A DNA stretch of 64,000 nt from Rhizophagus irregularis (lineage: Eukaryota > Glomeromycota > Glomeromycetes > Glomerales > Glomeraceae), in NCBI RefSeq assembly GCF_026210795.1, contig NC_089453.1, positions 2,172,501 to 2,236,500 on the forward strand. Direction: 5' to 3'. Under the pieces are notes generated by a model. It searched no databases, was not told the origin of the DNA, and saw only the letters and a program-made list of their open reading frames with translations. This document shows, one piece after another, positions 1 through 12,404 of the stretch. Position numbers and translations under genes: made by a program. The first letter of the stretch is position 1; every line of letters starts with the position of its first letter.

Positions 1-108
1 TTCGAGGAAAATGGAATATAAAATAAAAAAAAAGGTGAATTGTTAAAATGTAAAAAATTCCAAGCCGAATATGGGAAATTTAAGAGGAGTGTATAATGAG
101 AATTTTAA

Positions 109-270
109 TGGATACCTAGATGTGATGAAATCACAAGAATAGAACATGAAGAGGGCATACAAAAGATAGATTTACGGAAAAAAAGGATCAGAATGGATGA
201 TGATTTAGCATCAGATACAGAAAATGAAAAATTAATTAATAAAAATACAAAAAAACAAAAGAAAAATTAG
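109..270 (+). pseudogene. C-terminal remnant of an unidentified ORF
   Basis: An open frame of 53 codons runs into TAG at 268-270. It is rich in Lys/Arg/Asp/Glu (for example RKKRIRMDDD) and reads like a basic, charged protein tail. A stop precedes it at 106-108, and the frame just upstream (about 46-105) also looks like protein in another phase, so this is probably the decayed 3' end of a transposon-type gene cut by the window edge. No family is recognised. Confidence is low because the stretch is short and AT-rich. Confidence 0.3.
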
Positions 271-770
271 ATAAAATAGAAAAAAGAAATTTAATCAAAA
301 TATTAAAATAGTGACGCTAAATATATTAATAGGAACGGCAACGGAAGGATCTAGTATTAGTAATAGATGGGATCTAACGGTCAAAAGATATAATTATTAG
401 ATTTTATTACATAATTAGTTCTTTTTTTTGATTATTAGTATAGTTATTCAATTTTATTCAATTTTATTAGATATTATTTAGTATAGTTATTTCTTTATGT
501 GTTTTGAATACTTAATAAAACGCGTTACTATTTTTTAAAAAAAAAAAATGTTAAAAATTCCCACGTGACAATCGTGACATGTGACATTGCCGGCCGCAGG
601 CCGCAGCAACAGATCACAAATTTTTGATTACTAATTGGATCACAAAATTTCTGCAATTGTAACTCCTGTAACTCCGAAGTGTTACTTAAATTCATACAAA
701 AAGGATCGTCATAATATAAATTATCATTTTGCATTTGTAATATTTGTAATTCATAAAACATTTTTAAAAT
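271..770. other. Intergenic, upstream of kinase gene
   Basis: AT-rich spacer. The only distinctive part is a GC-rich patch around 588-606 (CCGGCCGCAGGCCGCAG), with CACGTGA and GTGACA motifs at about 560-585, all within 210 bp of the kinase start. It may be promoter sequence; I see no TATA box I would trust. Confidence 0.3.
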
Positions 771-2565
771 ATGGATAAAGAAAATGATAAGGATATAGTT
801 GTTAACGAAATTAATATTTTAAATTCCGAGGTTTCTGATAATTTAATTAATGAAGATTTTGACTTAGAAATTTACAAACAACATGTACTTAGTCAAGAAT
901 ATGGTTTATGTATTGAATGTAATCAACAAAATACATTTGAAGATTGGTGTAAAGATTGTTGTTCAAAAAAATTTCAACAAAATTTTGGTAATTGGACTAG
1001 CGAAAATGCTTATATAGATAAATTTATTCAAGAATCACAATTAAATGCAAGTGATAGTTTTGAATTACTTGAATGGATTCCTTATAATAAATTAAGAAAT
1101 ATTCAATTTTTAGCTCAAGGTGGTTTCAGTACAATTTTTAAAGCAATTCGTTTGGATGGATGGATAAATAAATGGGATTATGAAAAACATGACTGGGATC
1201 GTATTATTGAGGAACTTGGTGAACAAGATTATGAAGATTCAATTAATCCAAAAACTAAAAATCCTCTTAAAATTAATGAAAAATACGGTCTTCCTGTAGT
1301 ACTTAAAAGTTTAAATGATTCTTCAAATATAAATGATAATTTCTTAAACGAAGTAAGCGAGCAGTTAATAAATAATAAATGAATATTATTTTAATATATA
1401 ATACAGTAACTAATTTTTATTTTCTTTAAAATATAGTGGAAATTACATTTACAATGCCAATATAGAGCAGCATTATACGGTTCTGTTCTTGCACCATTAA
1501 TGGGAATAACACAGGATCCGGATACATTTAATTATATGATTGTAATGATGAAAATGGAATCTAGTTTAAGAAGTAATCTATTAATATCTAAATATAATCC
1601 AAATGATAAATTTAATAATTTACTTTTAATTTCAGCACAACTTGAAGCCATCCATAAATTAAATCTAGTTCACGGAGATCTTCATAATGGTAATATACTT
1701 TGTAATGGTTTTAATTCAGTAAACATTAGTGATCTTGGTTTATGTAGGCCAGTTAATCAACCTCATATAAATAATAATATATACGGAGTTCTTCCCTATA
1801 TGGCACCAGAAGTTTTACGTGGGAAACCGTATACAAAAGCTGCTGATATATATAGTTTTGGAATGATCATGTGGGAGATGACATCAGGAATTCCAGTATT
1901 TCATAATGTTCCTCATGATTTAAACCTTTCTTTAAATATTTGTAGAGGTATTAGACCTGAAATTATAGAAGGTATGATGCCCGAATATGTTGAATTAATG
2001 AAAAGATGTTGGGATAATGATCCTGAAAAAAGGCCAACTGCTGAAGAATTAGAACAGTTTTTTTTTGAATGGGACAGAAAATATCCAACAGAGGAAAATA
2101 AAGAAAAGAGAATATCTATACCTGGTAAATTAAATAAAATTTTAAAATTTAATTTGTTTACTATCTTACTAATAATTTTATAGAGAATGAACCGGAAATT
2201 ACATACCATCCGAAAACTTATTATAAAAGTAGAAAAATTGATTATTCAGCCAAAATTAATGAAATATTACAAAGTGAAACCTTGGGTATGTTTCAACTTT
2301 GTTTTTCTAATTTAATACAAATATATTATTACTGTATGATGAATTTTATTCTATTTTACACTAGACATAACTTTTCACAATTTAAAAATTTAATAACTAA
2401 CATTAAATTTTATAACAGCAGATTGTATAATTACTGAAGAGGAAGCAGGTGTGATTATTATTATTTTTAAAAATTTATATTTTGAGTTAATAATAAATTT
2501 AATTTTAAATTTTTATTACTTTTTAATTAGCTGCACAAGAATTTAGTGATTATGAAGAAAACTAA
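771..2565 (+). CDS. Protein kinase (TKL-like), five exons
   Basis: Predicted 478-aa Ser/Thr-Tyr protein kinase, soluble. Exons 771-1352, 1437-2124, 2184-2285, 2419-2448 and 2531-2565 join in frame at GT-AG introns of 84, 59, 133 and 82 nt. The N-terminal leader holds four Cys (47-64) and the NWTSEN motif shared with the next gene. The kinase domain has the Gly loop GGFSTIFKA (117-125), ATP Lys in VVLK (Lys179), the catalytic loop HGDLHNGN (273-280, Gly replacing Arg of HRD), DLG in place of DFG (293-295) and APE (317-319), followed by DIYSFG. All catalytic residues (Lys, Asp, Asn, Asp) are present, so activity is plausible. The tail ends DYEEN. The ATG was chosen because the leader reads openly from it and AT-rich promoter sequence precedes it. 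Many paralogues are known in Glomeromycotina; the substrate is unknown. Confidence 0.85.
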
Positions 2566-4409
2566 TAAAATAAGTTAATATAAATTGGTGTAATTTACAT
2601 ATTAAAAATTGATAAAATAATTATTTAAGTGTATTTATATTAATCATATACAAAATAAGTTTCAATATATATTATATATCTGTATTTACTTTGAACTTGA
2701 GATGCAAAATTTTTGTTATATTAGCTATATATGTTGTTTGACAAATGACGCGTGTCAGGTGTTAATTGATATCTGACGCACGTTACCTGCATCGTACAAT
2801 AAAGCACTTTTATTGATGAAATTACTTTTATGACTTTACTTGAAAAACTTGCTGTAATTTATAAATAATTTTAAATAAAATGTTTTTCATCATACTGTAC
2901 TGTACTGGCTCCATAATATATATAGTATATATAGGACAAGCACGGTACGGTACGGAATTTTTGGGATTTTCGAAATTTGATCAACCCGATACAATAACTT
3001 CTATTTTTTTTTTGTGTAAAATATGGATTAATTAAAAAATAGTAAAAATTTTTTATTGGATCTAAAAATATTTTTATAAATATTCGTAGCTATTGTACTA
3101 TATAAATAAATTTTTAGCATACTTAATACAAATTAGCAAAATGAGTTTTTTACATCTATTTTACAATGAACAATTTTAAAGTTTCGCAAATGTTCAAGTT
3201 GATAGTCTATCAGGTGATCTCTTAAAACCGCCGATGTGAATTTTATACTAAGCTTTCTAAATACCATATTAAGTTATGATAGTATTAGTTAATTTGTATT
3301 CAATGTAAGAATTTCTTGAGCTTTTTTTCGATAAAATCGTCTGGCTTTGCTCAGCTCCAAGCCACCTTAAGGCTTAAGGCTTGGCTTAGCCATTCTAATC
3401 AAGCTAAGCTGGCTTAAATTTTGGTTCAACACAGCTGGCTCGCGTGGAGTTTTATTTTCGAGTCCAATAATCTAATCTGCTAAACCCTTAAGAGAAATTT
3501 ACTAGGACAATAATAGCTTCTTTTTCTTCTACCAATCCATTTCCTCAGTAACACTTCGAAATAAAAAGCTGTAACTTTAAATTTATTATGGTTTATACGT
3601 ATAGCTTGATGTCTTGATATTAAACTAAATCATATAAAGATAAAAAATTTAAAAACTTTATTTTGCCTTTTTTATTTATGCATATGATAAAATAATTAGA
3701 AACTTAAATTAGAATAGATACTGTAAATCATAAATATATTGAATTGCTACTTACTTTACTTAAGTTAAATTTATTTATATCAACAATTTTTAAATCTTCT
3801 CGTATTTTTTTAGGATAGAAATAATACATAAAGAATTTTATTATATTAAAAATATAAAATAAACGAGTATACAAGTTCATAATATTGTCATTAAAATTTA
3901 AAATCCTGTTTAGCGTGATTCTCACTAATTTAATCACGTAAAAAAAAATGCCATTCCATTAATTCGGAAAAGCAAAAAAAAAATATAAAATAAAATAAGA
4001 ACAAATCAAATATAATATTTCAAAAAAGTTAACGCTAGACAGAATTTTAAACTGTAATAGTATAAAGAAATGAAAAATATGTTTATATCAAAAGTGTTAT
4101 ACTGCAAATACTGCAACATTGTTAATATCAGTAACACTAACTCAAATTATAATTTTTATATAAGACTATTGCTGCACTTTTACATTCTCTACTTGAATCT
4201 AAAAAAAAAAATCAATAAATAAAACAATATATTAGTTTAGATATGGATAAAAACTATTAATAATTCTTAACAAATTGAACAAATTTACACCTTAATTAAT
4301 ATTCAATTAAGGAATATCAATTCGACAACATTCTAAAGATTCTATTTAATAAATATTAGTATCTTTAACAAATGATTTATATTTTTAAATTAACAAAATA
4401 ACAAAATTA
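2566..4409. other. Intergenic spacer
   Basis: No gene supported. A patch at about 3340-3450 is rich in AAGCC/GGCTTA words and may be a decayed repeat. A partly palindromic stretch with GACGCGTGTCAGG and CTGACGCACG lies at 2747-2785. The remainder is featureless AT-rich DNA, which includes the 3' flanks of the two convergent kinase genes. Confidence 0.5.
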
Positions 4410-7400
4410 TTAATTCATACCTGAAAATTTCTTGCTTATTATATTATCATTTTCTTCATAATAATCATCAGAATTTTTTGGTTCAGGAAGATTATTAAAA
4501 TTCAGTAATCTACTTTCGTATGATAATCCTAAATTAGTTGTAGGTATGGTGCTAATTGGTGAATTGTTGTTAATATCATCTGCTTCTTTAATTTGTGCTT
4601 GTAATACTGCTGTTTGTTTATCACTTAGTTTATATAGCCATGTGTATAGAATATTTTCAATTTCTTTTGCGTTTGGCCGTTTTAATGGATCAGAATCTAA
4701 GCATCTTTTAATTAGATGTATAATTAATTGAGGTACTTTAATATTAAACCTTGGTCTAAGTCCTTGACAAATTCCTATTGCTAAATATTCATTATGACTA
4801 AAATTATGATATGGGCGTAATCCAGAAATTACTTCATACATAATTATACCAAAACTATAAATGTCAGCAGCCTTGGTATAATTTTTTCCTCTCAAGATTT
4901 CAGGAGCTATATAAGGTAAATTACCATAAATTAAATTTTCTGATGCATCATAATTTGCAGGTTTGCATAATCCCATATCAGTTATGACTGTATTATGTTT
5001 AAGCTTTAATATATTACCAATATGCAAATCACGATGAAATAATTCCTTTTCATGGATGCATCTAAGTCCAAGTATAGCATTTTGTAAATAACCAATCCTT
5101 TTGTCCCAATTTAATATACTATAATTTTTATCCAAATAATCTCGTAAACTTCCATCTTCTGCATAATCTAAAACCATCATATAATCTTTTGTCTTTGGAT
5201 CCTGAGTTATTCCATAAAATCCAATAATAAAATAATTGTCTATTTTTCCTTTATTATGTAACATAATCTATATAAAAGTAAAGTTACAAAATATATTAGT
5301 AATATTGACAATTTCAAATTTAGCTATTTAAATAAAATTAAATTAATAAAAATAAATGTACCTCATTCATAAATTTTAATGTAACATTTTTTGAATTATC
5401 TAAACTTTTTAGAGCTATAAACATATTTTTATTATTTCTTTCCCAATTTTTATTATCTTCGTCCCATTTATCTATATATCCATCAATCCAATTTGCTTTA
5501 TATATTTTGCCAAATCCTCCTTTTGTGATATATTTAATATCATATAATTTATTATAAGGTACCCATTCTAATACTTTTTTAAATATTTCATAGTTATCAT
5601 GAACTGATAATTGAGTATCCTGGATAAATATATCAATATCATCATTACCACTAGTCCAATTTACAAAATTATATTGGAAATGTATTGCATTACATGATGC
5701 TTTATTACATTTTTTACATTTATCATTTAAAACCATCATATAATTATTTGTTTTTGGGTTTTGAGTTATTCCATAAAATTCATAATCTGTTTTAATCTAA
5801 TAAATATAATGTATAAGTAAAATTAAAATTTCAAATATTCATTAAATAATAAATTAATTATACCTCATTTATAAATTTTAATGTAATATTTTTTGGATCA
5901 TTTAATATTTTAAGCATCACAATCATATTTTTATTTCTTCTCCAATTTTGTTTTTTATCATCCAATTTATAAATATATCCATCAATCCAATTTGCTCTAT
6001 ATGATATGCCATATCTGTTTTTTATAGTGTTATTAAATCTATTATAAGGTATCCATTCTAATGCTTCTTTTATATTTTCATGAGCTAATAGCTGAGTATC
6101 TTGAATAAATCTATCAATATCATCATTACCACTAGTCCAATTTACAAAATTTCGTTGAAAATGTATTGTATTACATATGTTATTGCATTTTTCACATTTT
6201 AAACCATTTAAAACCATCATATAATTATTTGTTTCTGGATTTTGAGTTATTCCATAATAATAATTGATCTACAAACATAATTCTATATATATTAGTAAAT
6301 TAAATTTTTATTCAAATAATAAATTAAAATACCTTATTCATTAGTTCCAATTTAATATTTTTTGGATCATTTAATATTTTAAGTATTACAATCATATTAT
6401 TTTTATTTCTTTTCCAATTTTGTTTATCATCATCCCATTTATAAATACATCCATCAATCCAATTTGCTCTATATGTTTCATCAAATCTGTTTTTTGTAAT
6501 GTTGTAAAATCTATAATAAGGTATCCATTCTAATACTTTTCTATCTTCTTTATTATACTTACAATGTACAGATAACTGAGTATCTTTGATAAATCTATCA
6601 ATATCATCATTACCACTAGCCCAAGTTTCAAATTTTTGTTTAAAATGGATTGCATTACATATGCCATTACATTTTTTACATTTATCATTCAAAACCATCA
6701 TATAATTATTTGTTTCTGGATTTTGAGTTATTCCATAAAATTCATAATCTGTTTTAATCTAATAAAATATAATATATCAGTAAAATAAGAATTTTAAATA
6801 TTCATTAAATAATAAATTAATTATACCTCATTTATAAATTCTAATGTAATATTTTTTGGATCATTTAATATTTTAAACATCACAATCATATTCTTTTTAT
6901 TTCTTGTCCAATTTTGATTTTTATCATTCCAATTATAAATACATCCATCAATCCAATTTGCTCTATATACTTCACCAAACCTGCTTTTTATAGTGTTATT
7001 AAATCTATAATAAGGTATCCATTCTAATGCCTCTTTATATGCTTCATCTTTATAGAGTATAATGTCATGAACTGATAGCTGAGTATCTTGAATAACTTTA
7101 TCAATATAATCATTACCACTAGTCCAGTCGTCAAAATTTTGTTTAAAATGAATCGCATTACATGTACTATAATAATCAGTACATTTTTTACATTTATCAT
7201 TCAAAACCAACATATAATTATTTGTTTCTGGATTTTGAGTTATTCCATAAAATTTATAGTCTGTTTCAATCTAATAAATATACTATATCAGTAAAATTAA
7301 GAATTTCAAATTTTTATTAAATAATAAATTAATTATACCTCATTCATAAATTCTGATAAAATATTTTTTGGATCATTTAATATTTTAAGTATCACAATCA

Positions 7401-7893
7401 TATTCTTTTGATTTCTTCTCCAATCTTGTTTTATAATATCCCAAAAATCAATACATCCATCAATCCAATTTGCTCTATATGTTTCACCAAATCTGCTTTT
7501 TATAGTATTTTTAAATCTATCATAAGGTATCCATTCTAATGCCTTTTCATGTACTTCATATGTATAGTAATGAACTGATAGCTGAGTATCCTGAATAAAT
7601 TTATCAATATTATCATTACCACTAGTCCAATTTTCAAAATTTTGCTGAAAATTTATTGAATTGCACGTAAAATTACATTTTTCACATATATGTGATGGCT
7701 TAATTAGCTTCTTGACACTTTTTATAAAAGAATGCATTAAGACTTTGTTAAAATCATAAATGAAATTTGGGTTAACAAAATAAAAAAGAAAAAAAAATAA
7801 GGTTATGTATAATGGTCGTTTATATATCCCGATATCGCTTAGTTCCATATGACAAACGTTACATCTATAATTAGTTGTACAATGGTAGTTCAT
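4410..7893 (-). CDS. Kinase with five tandem N-lobe modules
   Basis: Six exons (7893-7339, 7270-6827, 6758-6333, 6268-5864, 5796-5362, 5267-4410) joined by five phase-0 GT-AG introns of 64-94 nt predict about 1040 aa. Exon 6 encodes a full kinase C-lobe: HRDLHIGN, DMG (DFG position), APE and DIYSFG. Exon 5 encodes an intact N-lobe with Gly loop GGFGKIYKA and IALK. Exons 1-4 encode further N-lobe copies with the same order (Cys pairs, NWTSGND, IQDTQLS, EWIPY, ANWIDG, K in LKILND), but their Gly loops are degenerate (for example NRYGISYRA). Exons 2-5 each begin with the start of a C-lobe exon (YGITQNP..NNYM) fused directly to the next N-terminal leader. The predicted protein is four pseudo-N-lobes followed by one complete kinase. 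The first ~70 residues are unlike the family, so the true start may be a later Met (about 7737). Splicing is predicted, not observed. Confidence 0.72.
5362..7893 (-). repeat. Tandem exon duplication, five units of 470-510 bp
   Basis: Exon 3' ends lie at 7339, 6827, 6333, 5864 and 5362, so the unit length is 512, 494, 469 and 502 bp. Each unit includes the exon and its downstream intron. The intron borders (GAG or AAG before GTA; TAG before ATT or ATC) are conserved and every unit keeps phase 0 at both ends, so unit number can change without shifting the frame. The units have diverged in sequence, so this is not an assembly stutter. Confidence 0.85.
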
Positions 7894-7907
7894 CGTAACT
7901 GATTAGT

Positions 7908-7938
<31 letters not shown>

Positions 7939-8253
7939 ATGTAAAGTCGGAAGGACTATTCTAAGAGAGCATTAATTACAAGAATTGCGCCCAACATTTA
8001 GTCCATCATCTACTCCGAGGGGCAGACCCTAACTAATTATTATATACCATAGACTACTCCAACAACACGACCGATGAAGGAGCAGGTAGACAATTAAAAA
8101 GCAAACTAATTAACCCGTATTTTTCTTTCAACCATCAAGGTCGCCACCTGTAAATACTGTCATAGGTGGAATGATTCACACTGTTTGTAATTGTTAATAT
8201 CTATCTTAATACGAACCAAAAAAAAAAATGAATTACAAAATATAGAAACTAAA
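7894..8253. other. Intergenic spacer with ATTT microsatellite
   Basis: A (TTTA)n tract at about 7910-7938 lies just upstream of the tandem-kinase start. The rest (about 7950-8200) is less AT-rich than its surroundings but has no open frame I can support. Confidence 0.5.
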
Positions 8254-9374
8254 CTATTTCAAAATACGAAATTTAAAAATTAGGTCTATATTAGCGGGTA
8301 AGAAATCTTCTTCTTTAGTATCCCTACAATCGAAAGTACAAATTTTTTTTGTTAGAGGTGTAAGATCTCCATAATAATTATAATGGTTATGTCTGGCGTG
8401 ACACTTTTTTGGGCGACGTTCTATTATTTTCGTGTCATCGGAGGTGTCACTGAGATCATCTTTTACGTATTGAATATCATTTGGGCGAATAATAGCGCGG
8501 TACGGTCTAAAGGGTAGTGTTCATCCCAGAATTGTTGTCCAAAATCTGTTATCAAATTGTTGAGACATTTTGAAGCGACTGTTCGTTTGTCGACGCTTTT
8601 CTTTGTAGATGTTCCATACGCAAATTTGCGAATACTGGCCATGCGGTCATCAAAATTATCATTCATACGAGTAAAAAACTCCATAGCATTAGTACGTCTA
8701 AGGTAATGTTTCGCGGAGGTATTATGATCCTTAATGTCTTTAATGACATTTAACCTTTCATTAAGACGATCACGAGCTCTGATCTCACTGATGCGATCTT
8801 CATCTAAACCTAGCATATATGCGTTTCTCAAGGATAGCTGAATTGTAGAGTCTTGTAATAAAAGTACGGCATCTATATATTCTGATGCAACTTTACCATA
8901 ATGTTTGTCAATAAGATTTGCGATATACCAATCCCTATAAGAGTTTTCTGATGTATCATCCCTGTCATTGTTGGCTGAAGAGTCTTCCTCTTCATCTGAG
9001 TTCTGATTGATGATACTGCGTAATGCAGGAGTAATGTGAGGAGGAAAAATCCTATCTTCAGAAAGATGTAAAAGAGCGCAGTTCTGATCGTATGGAAAAC
9101 GGAATAAAGGAACGGTTGGGAAACGTCTAAATAATTTCATGTTAAATTTCAGATGAGGGATCTGTGTATAAATCTTTTGATACAGATAAAAAAGGAACTT
9201 CCTTTGATTCGCAAGTTTAATCTTGTGGCGAAGTTTAAGGGCCATCCTAGATTTAGGTTTATTACCATTGAAAATACGTTGACAAGATCGGTCAAAATGA
9301 GCTTTTTGCCGTGCAGCAGTACATGGATTAGAACTTAAAATACGAGAAAAGTTCTCGTAAATCTTGGTGTACAT
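8254..9374 (-). pseudogene. Unrecognised protein gene with one frameshift
   Basis: An ORF from ATG 9374 to 8463 (303 codons) has clear protein character: basic N-terminus (RQKAHFDRSC, LRHKIKLANQRKF), an acidic Ser/Asp segment near residue 127-145, and a helical middle (RISEIRARDRLNERLNVIKD). Near 8505-8517 the sense moves to another frame, which stays open through IRPNDIQYVKDDLSDTSDD to a TAG at 8254-8256. A single-base indel therefore separates about 290 N-terminal from about 80 C-terminal residues. No domain is recognised. Upstream of the ATG the frame is open for about 20 more codons (YEAHNLDSILPPNKATGP), so the start may be further back. It could be a lineage-specific transposon-borne gene. 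Confidence 0.55.
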
Positions 9375-9929
9375 AGGACCAGTAGCCTTGTTAGGGGGTA
9401 AAATTGAGTCAAGGTTGTGTGCTTCATAACGCGTTGTTACCCCTAGTCACGTGTAGAGTTACAATTTACTACGCCAGAAAATCATGTGGAAAATTAGGAT
9501 CTACTGTGCCCAACTGTGCCAAGCCGACCTAGCCGCAACCTATTTAGCCTATTATTTTTATTATATTTATTATATTAATTATATTTAATATAATCGATAT
9601 AATTATTTTATTTATCATATTTAATTTATTTATTACATCAGGAAGTTACGAAAAAAATGTACATTACATATACATTTATGCAAATCATATACATTGCAAT
9701 ATTCATTCTTTTTAATGTACAAGTAATATTTAACATTAATGAACATCATCAATGAAATTTTTATCATGATGTGCAGCATTTAATAATAAATATTCAATGT
9801 ACATATCTTTGCTATAATAAAAATATAATTACTAACTAGTAAATTTCAGTTAGTATTGATCGGTATCATGTGATCAGTTTGCCGATCGATCTTTTTTTTG
9901 ATAAAAAAAAAGTCTAATAAAAAACTTTA

Positions 9930-10145
9930 AACTTTTTTTTTCTCTTTCTTTCACTTCCCTTCATCCCCTTGTCCTTTCGTCCTTCTCCTATATCCTTCCC
10001 TTTCCTTTCGTCCTTCACTTCCCTTTCGTTCTTTTCTTTTTCTCACACCTGTAAGTTTTGTTACTTTTTTTTAATTTATTTTTTTTTTATTTTTTTTTTA
10101 ATTTTATCTTTTTTTTCATTTCTTTTCATTATTTTATTTTTGTAG
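9930..10145 (+). promoter_or_regulatory. Pyrimidine-rich leader of hairpin array 1
   Basis: A run of CCCTTTC/CCTTTCGTCC words (about 9940-10030) ends in CACACCT followed by GTAAGTTTTG, a consensus 5' splice site, and then a long T tract ending in GTAG at 10145. It has the layout of a first exon plus first intron. A similar CCCTTTC leader precedes array 2. Confidence 0.45.
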
Positions 10146-11752
10146 GACGTTTACTAGGGGGACGCTGGCTTGAATACTATGAAACCGGACTTTAAGGTAG
10201 TAAGAAACTGAAAAGGGGAAGATTTTTTGTTATTTTTAATTTAAGAAACGAACTAACGTTTCTCTTTATTATTTTATTTTTTGTAGGACGTTTACTAGGG
10301 GGACGCTGGCTTGAATACTATGAAACCGGACTTTAAGGTAGTAAGAAACTGGAAAGTGGAAGATTTTTTGTTATTTTTAATTTAAGAAACGATCTAACGT
10401 TTCTTTTTCATTGTTTTTTTTTTGTAGGACGCCAGCTTGTTCACGAAACCAGACTTTAAGGTAAAAAACTGGGAAAGGGGGATGGTGGAAGGGGATTTTG
10501 CAAAGAGGAACCAAGATTCATAAGAATCTTGGTTTTTTTTTGTTTTTTTTATTATTATGAAACGGTTTACTAACTGTTCCTTTCTTTTTTTTATAGGTTC
10601 GGTGTCTCGGAAGGGCTTCTGAAGAATGGAAAATGGAGAACTAAGGTTCGTAAGTATTATATTCAGTTACGAACCTTAGATTTATTTTTTTAATACTATG
10701 GACGGTTCTAACCGTTCTTTTTATTTTATTTTTTATAGGTTCTGTTGGGTGATCTTCCGAAGAACGGAAAACGGAGAACTAAGGTTCGTAAGTATTATAT
10801 TACGAACCTTAGATTTATTTTTTTAATACTATGAACGGTTCTAACCGTTCTTTTTATTTTATTTTTTATAGGTTCCGTCGGGTGGTCTTCCGAAGAATGG
10901 AAAACAAAAAACTAAAGTTCGTAAGTATTATATTACGAACCTTAGATTTATTTTTTTTAATACTATGAACGGTTCTAACTGTTCTTTTTATTTTATTTTT
11001 TATAGGTTCCGTTGGGTGGTCTTCCGAAGAACGGAAAATGGAGAACTAAGGTTCGTAAGTATTATATTACGAACCTTAGATTTATTTTTTTTTAATACTA
11101 TGAATGGTTCTAACCGTTCTTTTTATTTTATTTTTAGGTTTTGGGTTTCTCGGGTGTCTTCTGAAAAATGGAAAAAACCAAAATTCGTAAGTACGAATCT
11201 TTGGTTTATTTTTATTTATTTTATTATTATGAACGGTTTCTAACCGTTCTTTTCTTTGATTTTTAGGTTTCGGGTGGGCTTCTGAAGAACAGAAAACCCA
11301 AAGATTCGTAAGGACAATACGAATCTTTAATTTTTTTAATTTTTTTTGTTATTTCTAATTCTTTTTCTTCTTTTAGATCTTGGGTGGGTTTCTGAAGAAC
11401 GGAAAAAGAAGACGAATCTTAACGGATTGGTAAGTTTCGAAGATTTCAATTCACTTCGAAACTTGGATTTTTTTATTTTTCTTTTAGAAACGTAAACTAA
11501 CGTTTCTTGTTTGCTTTTTTTTTGTAGGATCTGGGATCACTCAGTTATATGGAATTTCGAAGGTATATACAGTACCTTCAAATTTTTATTTTTTCTAACG
11601 AAACGTTTTTACTAACGGTTTCATTTTTTTTTCTTTTGTAGGTCCAAGACGCGACTGGATCCTATTTCGAAGGTATATATATCCCTTCGAATTTTACTTT
11701 TTTTTATTTTTAACGAAAAGTTTTATTAATATTTTCATTTTTTTCTTTATAG
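10146..11752 (+). repeat. Array 1 of intron-like hairpin modules
   Basis: About 13 modules, the central ones 132-134 bp apart (exonlets start at 10739, 10872, 11006 and 11138). Each module is a 30-60 nt exonlet, a GTAAGT-type donor inside an inverted repeat, a second inverted repeat containing the branch-like CTAAC, a T-rich tract, and TAG. Example: the arms CTAAGGTTCGTAA (10779-10791) and TTACGAACCTTAG (10800-10812) enclose the donor region; GAACGGTT-CT-AACCGTTC follows. Polarity is + throughout. The exonlets are not consistently multiples of three, so a coding role is not supported. It lies inside the 9636-12078 element. Confidence 0.75.
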
Positions 11753-12078
11753 GTTTATTTTGGAAATCAATTTTTATCTAGTATTTAACATATTATATAG
11801 ATTTAAAATAGCCATAGATATTATATTAATTAGTTAATAATACATTTGTATAGTATAATGATAGTATAATAATAAATAACGCATGTATTTTAATATCATT
11901 AATAAATGTGTTAATTAATCGTAATGTACAGGTGATAAACATCTTTAATTTTGCGATGAACATCAAATGTTGTGACATCGGTAGTACATTGCAGGGTCCG
12001 ATGTTCAGCGTTTCTTTATGATGTACATCAAGTGACCGATGTACATTTGATGAATATTTTTCCCGTGACTTCCTGATG

Positions 12079-12404
12079 TATATTTATTATATTAGTTATA
12101 TTTATTATATTAGTTATATTTCTTATATTTATTATATCTATTATATTTATTATATTATTATATGTAGTAACTTTTATATAAATAACGTTGGTATTTTCCT
12201 TCGTTATAAGTTAAGTTCCTTCAGTTCGAATTAGTTTACCTTTGGTTCCTTAATTCTTATTCCTGTAATTATAAAGTTCTATAATAAAGTAAAACCTTTT
12301 ACACTATAAACGAACTCCCTATTTTAAGCGTGTCTTGTTTGATTGGATTTCAGTCATAGTTAAACGTACTTAATCTCCCTGACTGCAAATCATAGTTAAT
12401 CTAT
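12079..12404. other. AT-rich minisatellite and spacer
   Basis: TATATTTATTATATTAGT-type repeats occupy about 12079-12165. A similar TTATATTTATTA tract lies left of the element at about 9545-9635, so the element sits in one AT minisatellite. No gene seen in the rest. Confidence 0.5.

Larger units (their letters stand above)
9636..12078. mobile_element. Non-autonomous DNA element with terminal inverted repeats
   Basis: The left end CATCAGGAAGTTACG (9636-9650) matches the right end in inverse orientation (CGTGACTTCCTGATG, 12064-12078) with one mismatch, and TA flanks both ends (9634-9635, 12079-12080). A TA target duplication would fit Tc1/mariner-type transposition, but two bases in an AT minisatellite are weak evidence. 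Subterminal ACATC/GATGT words recur on both sides. No transposase lies inside; the interior is a pyrimidine leader and the hairpin-module array described separately. Confidence 0.6.

Noticed and set aside
528-761. Minus-strand 77-codon ORF next to the kinase promoter
   Set aside because: No motif, ends in a poly-A-derived Phe/Lys run, and lies in the likely promoter of the divergent kinase gene.
3728-3937. Minus-strand 69-codon ORF
   Set aside because: AT-rich composition only, no motif, no splice partners, isolated in a spacer.
10965-11243. Plus-strand ORF in array 1
   Set aside because: It reads through two hairpin modules including the T tracts; periodic repeat rather than a protein.
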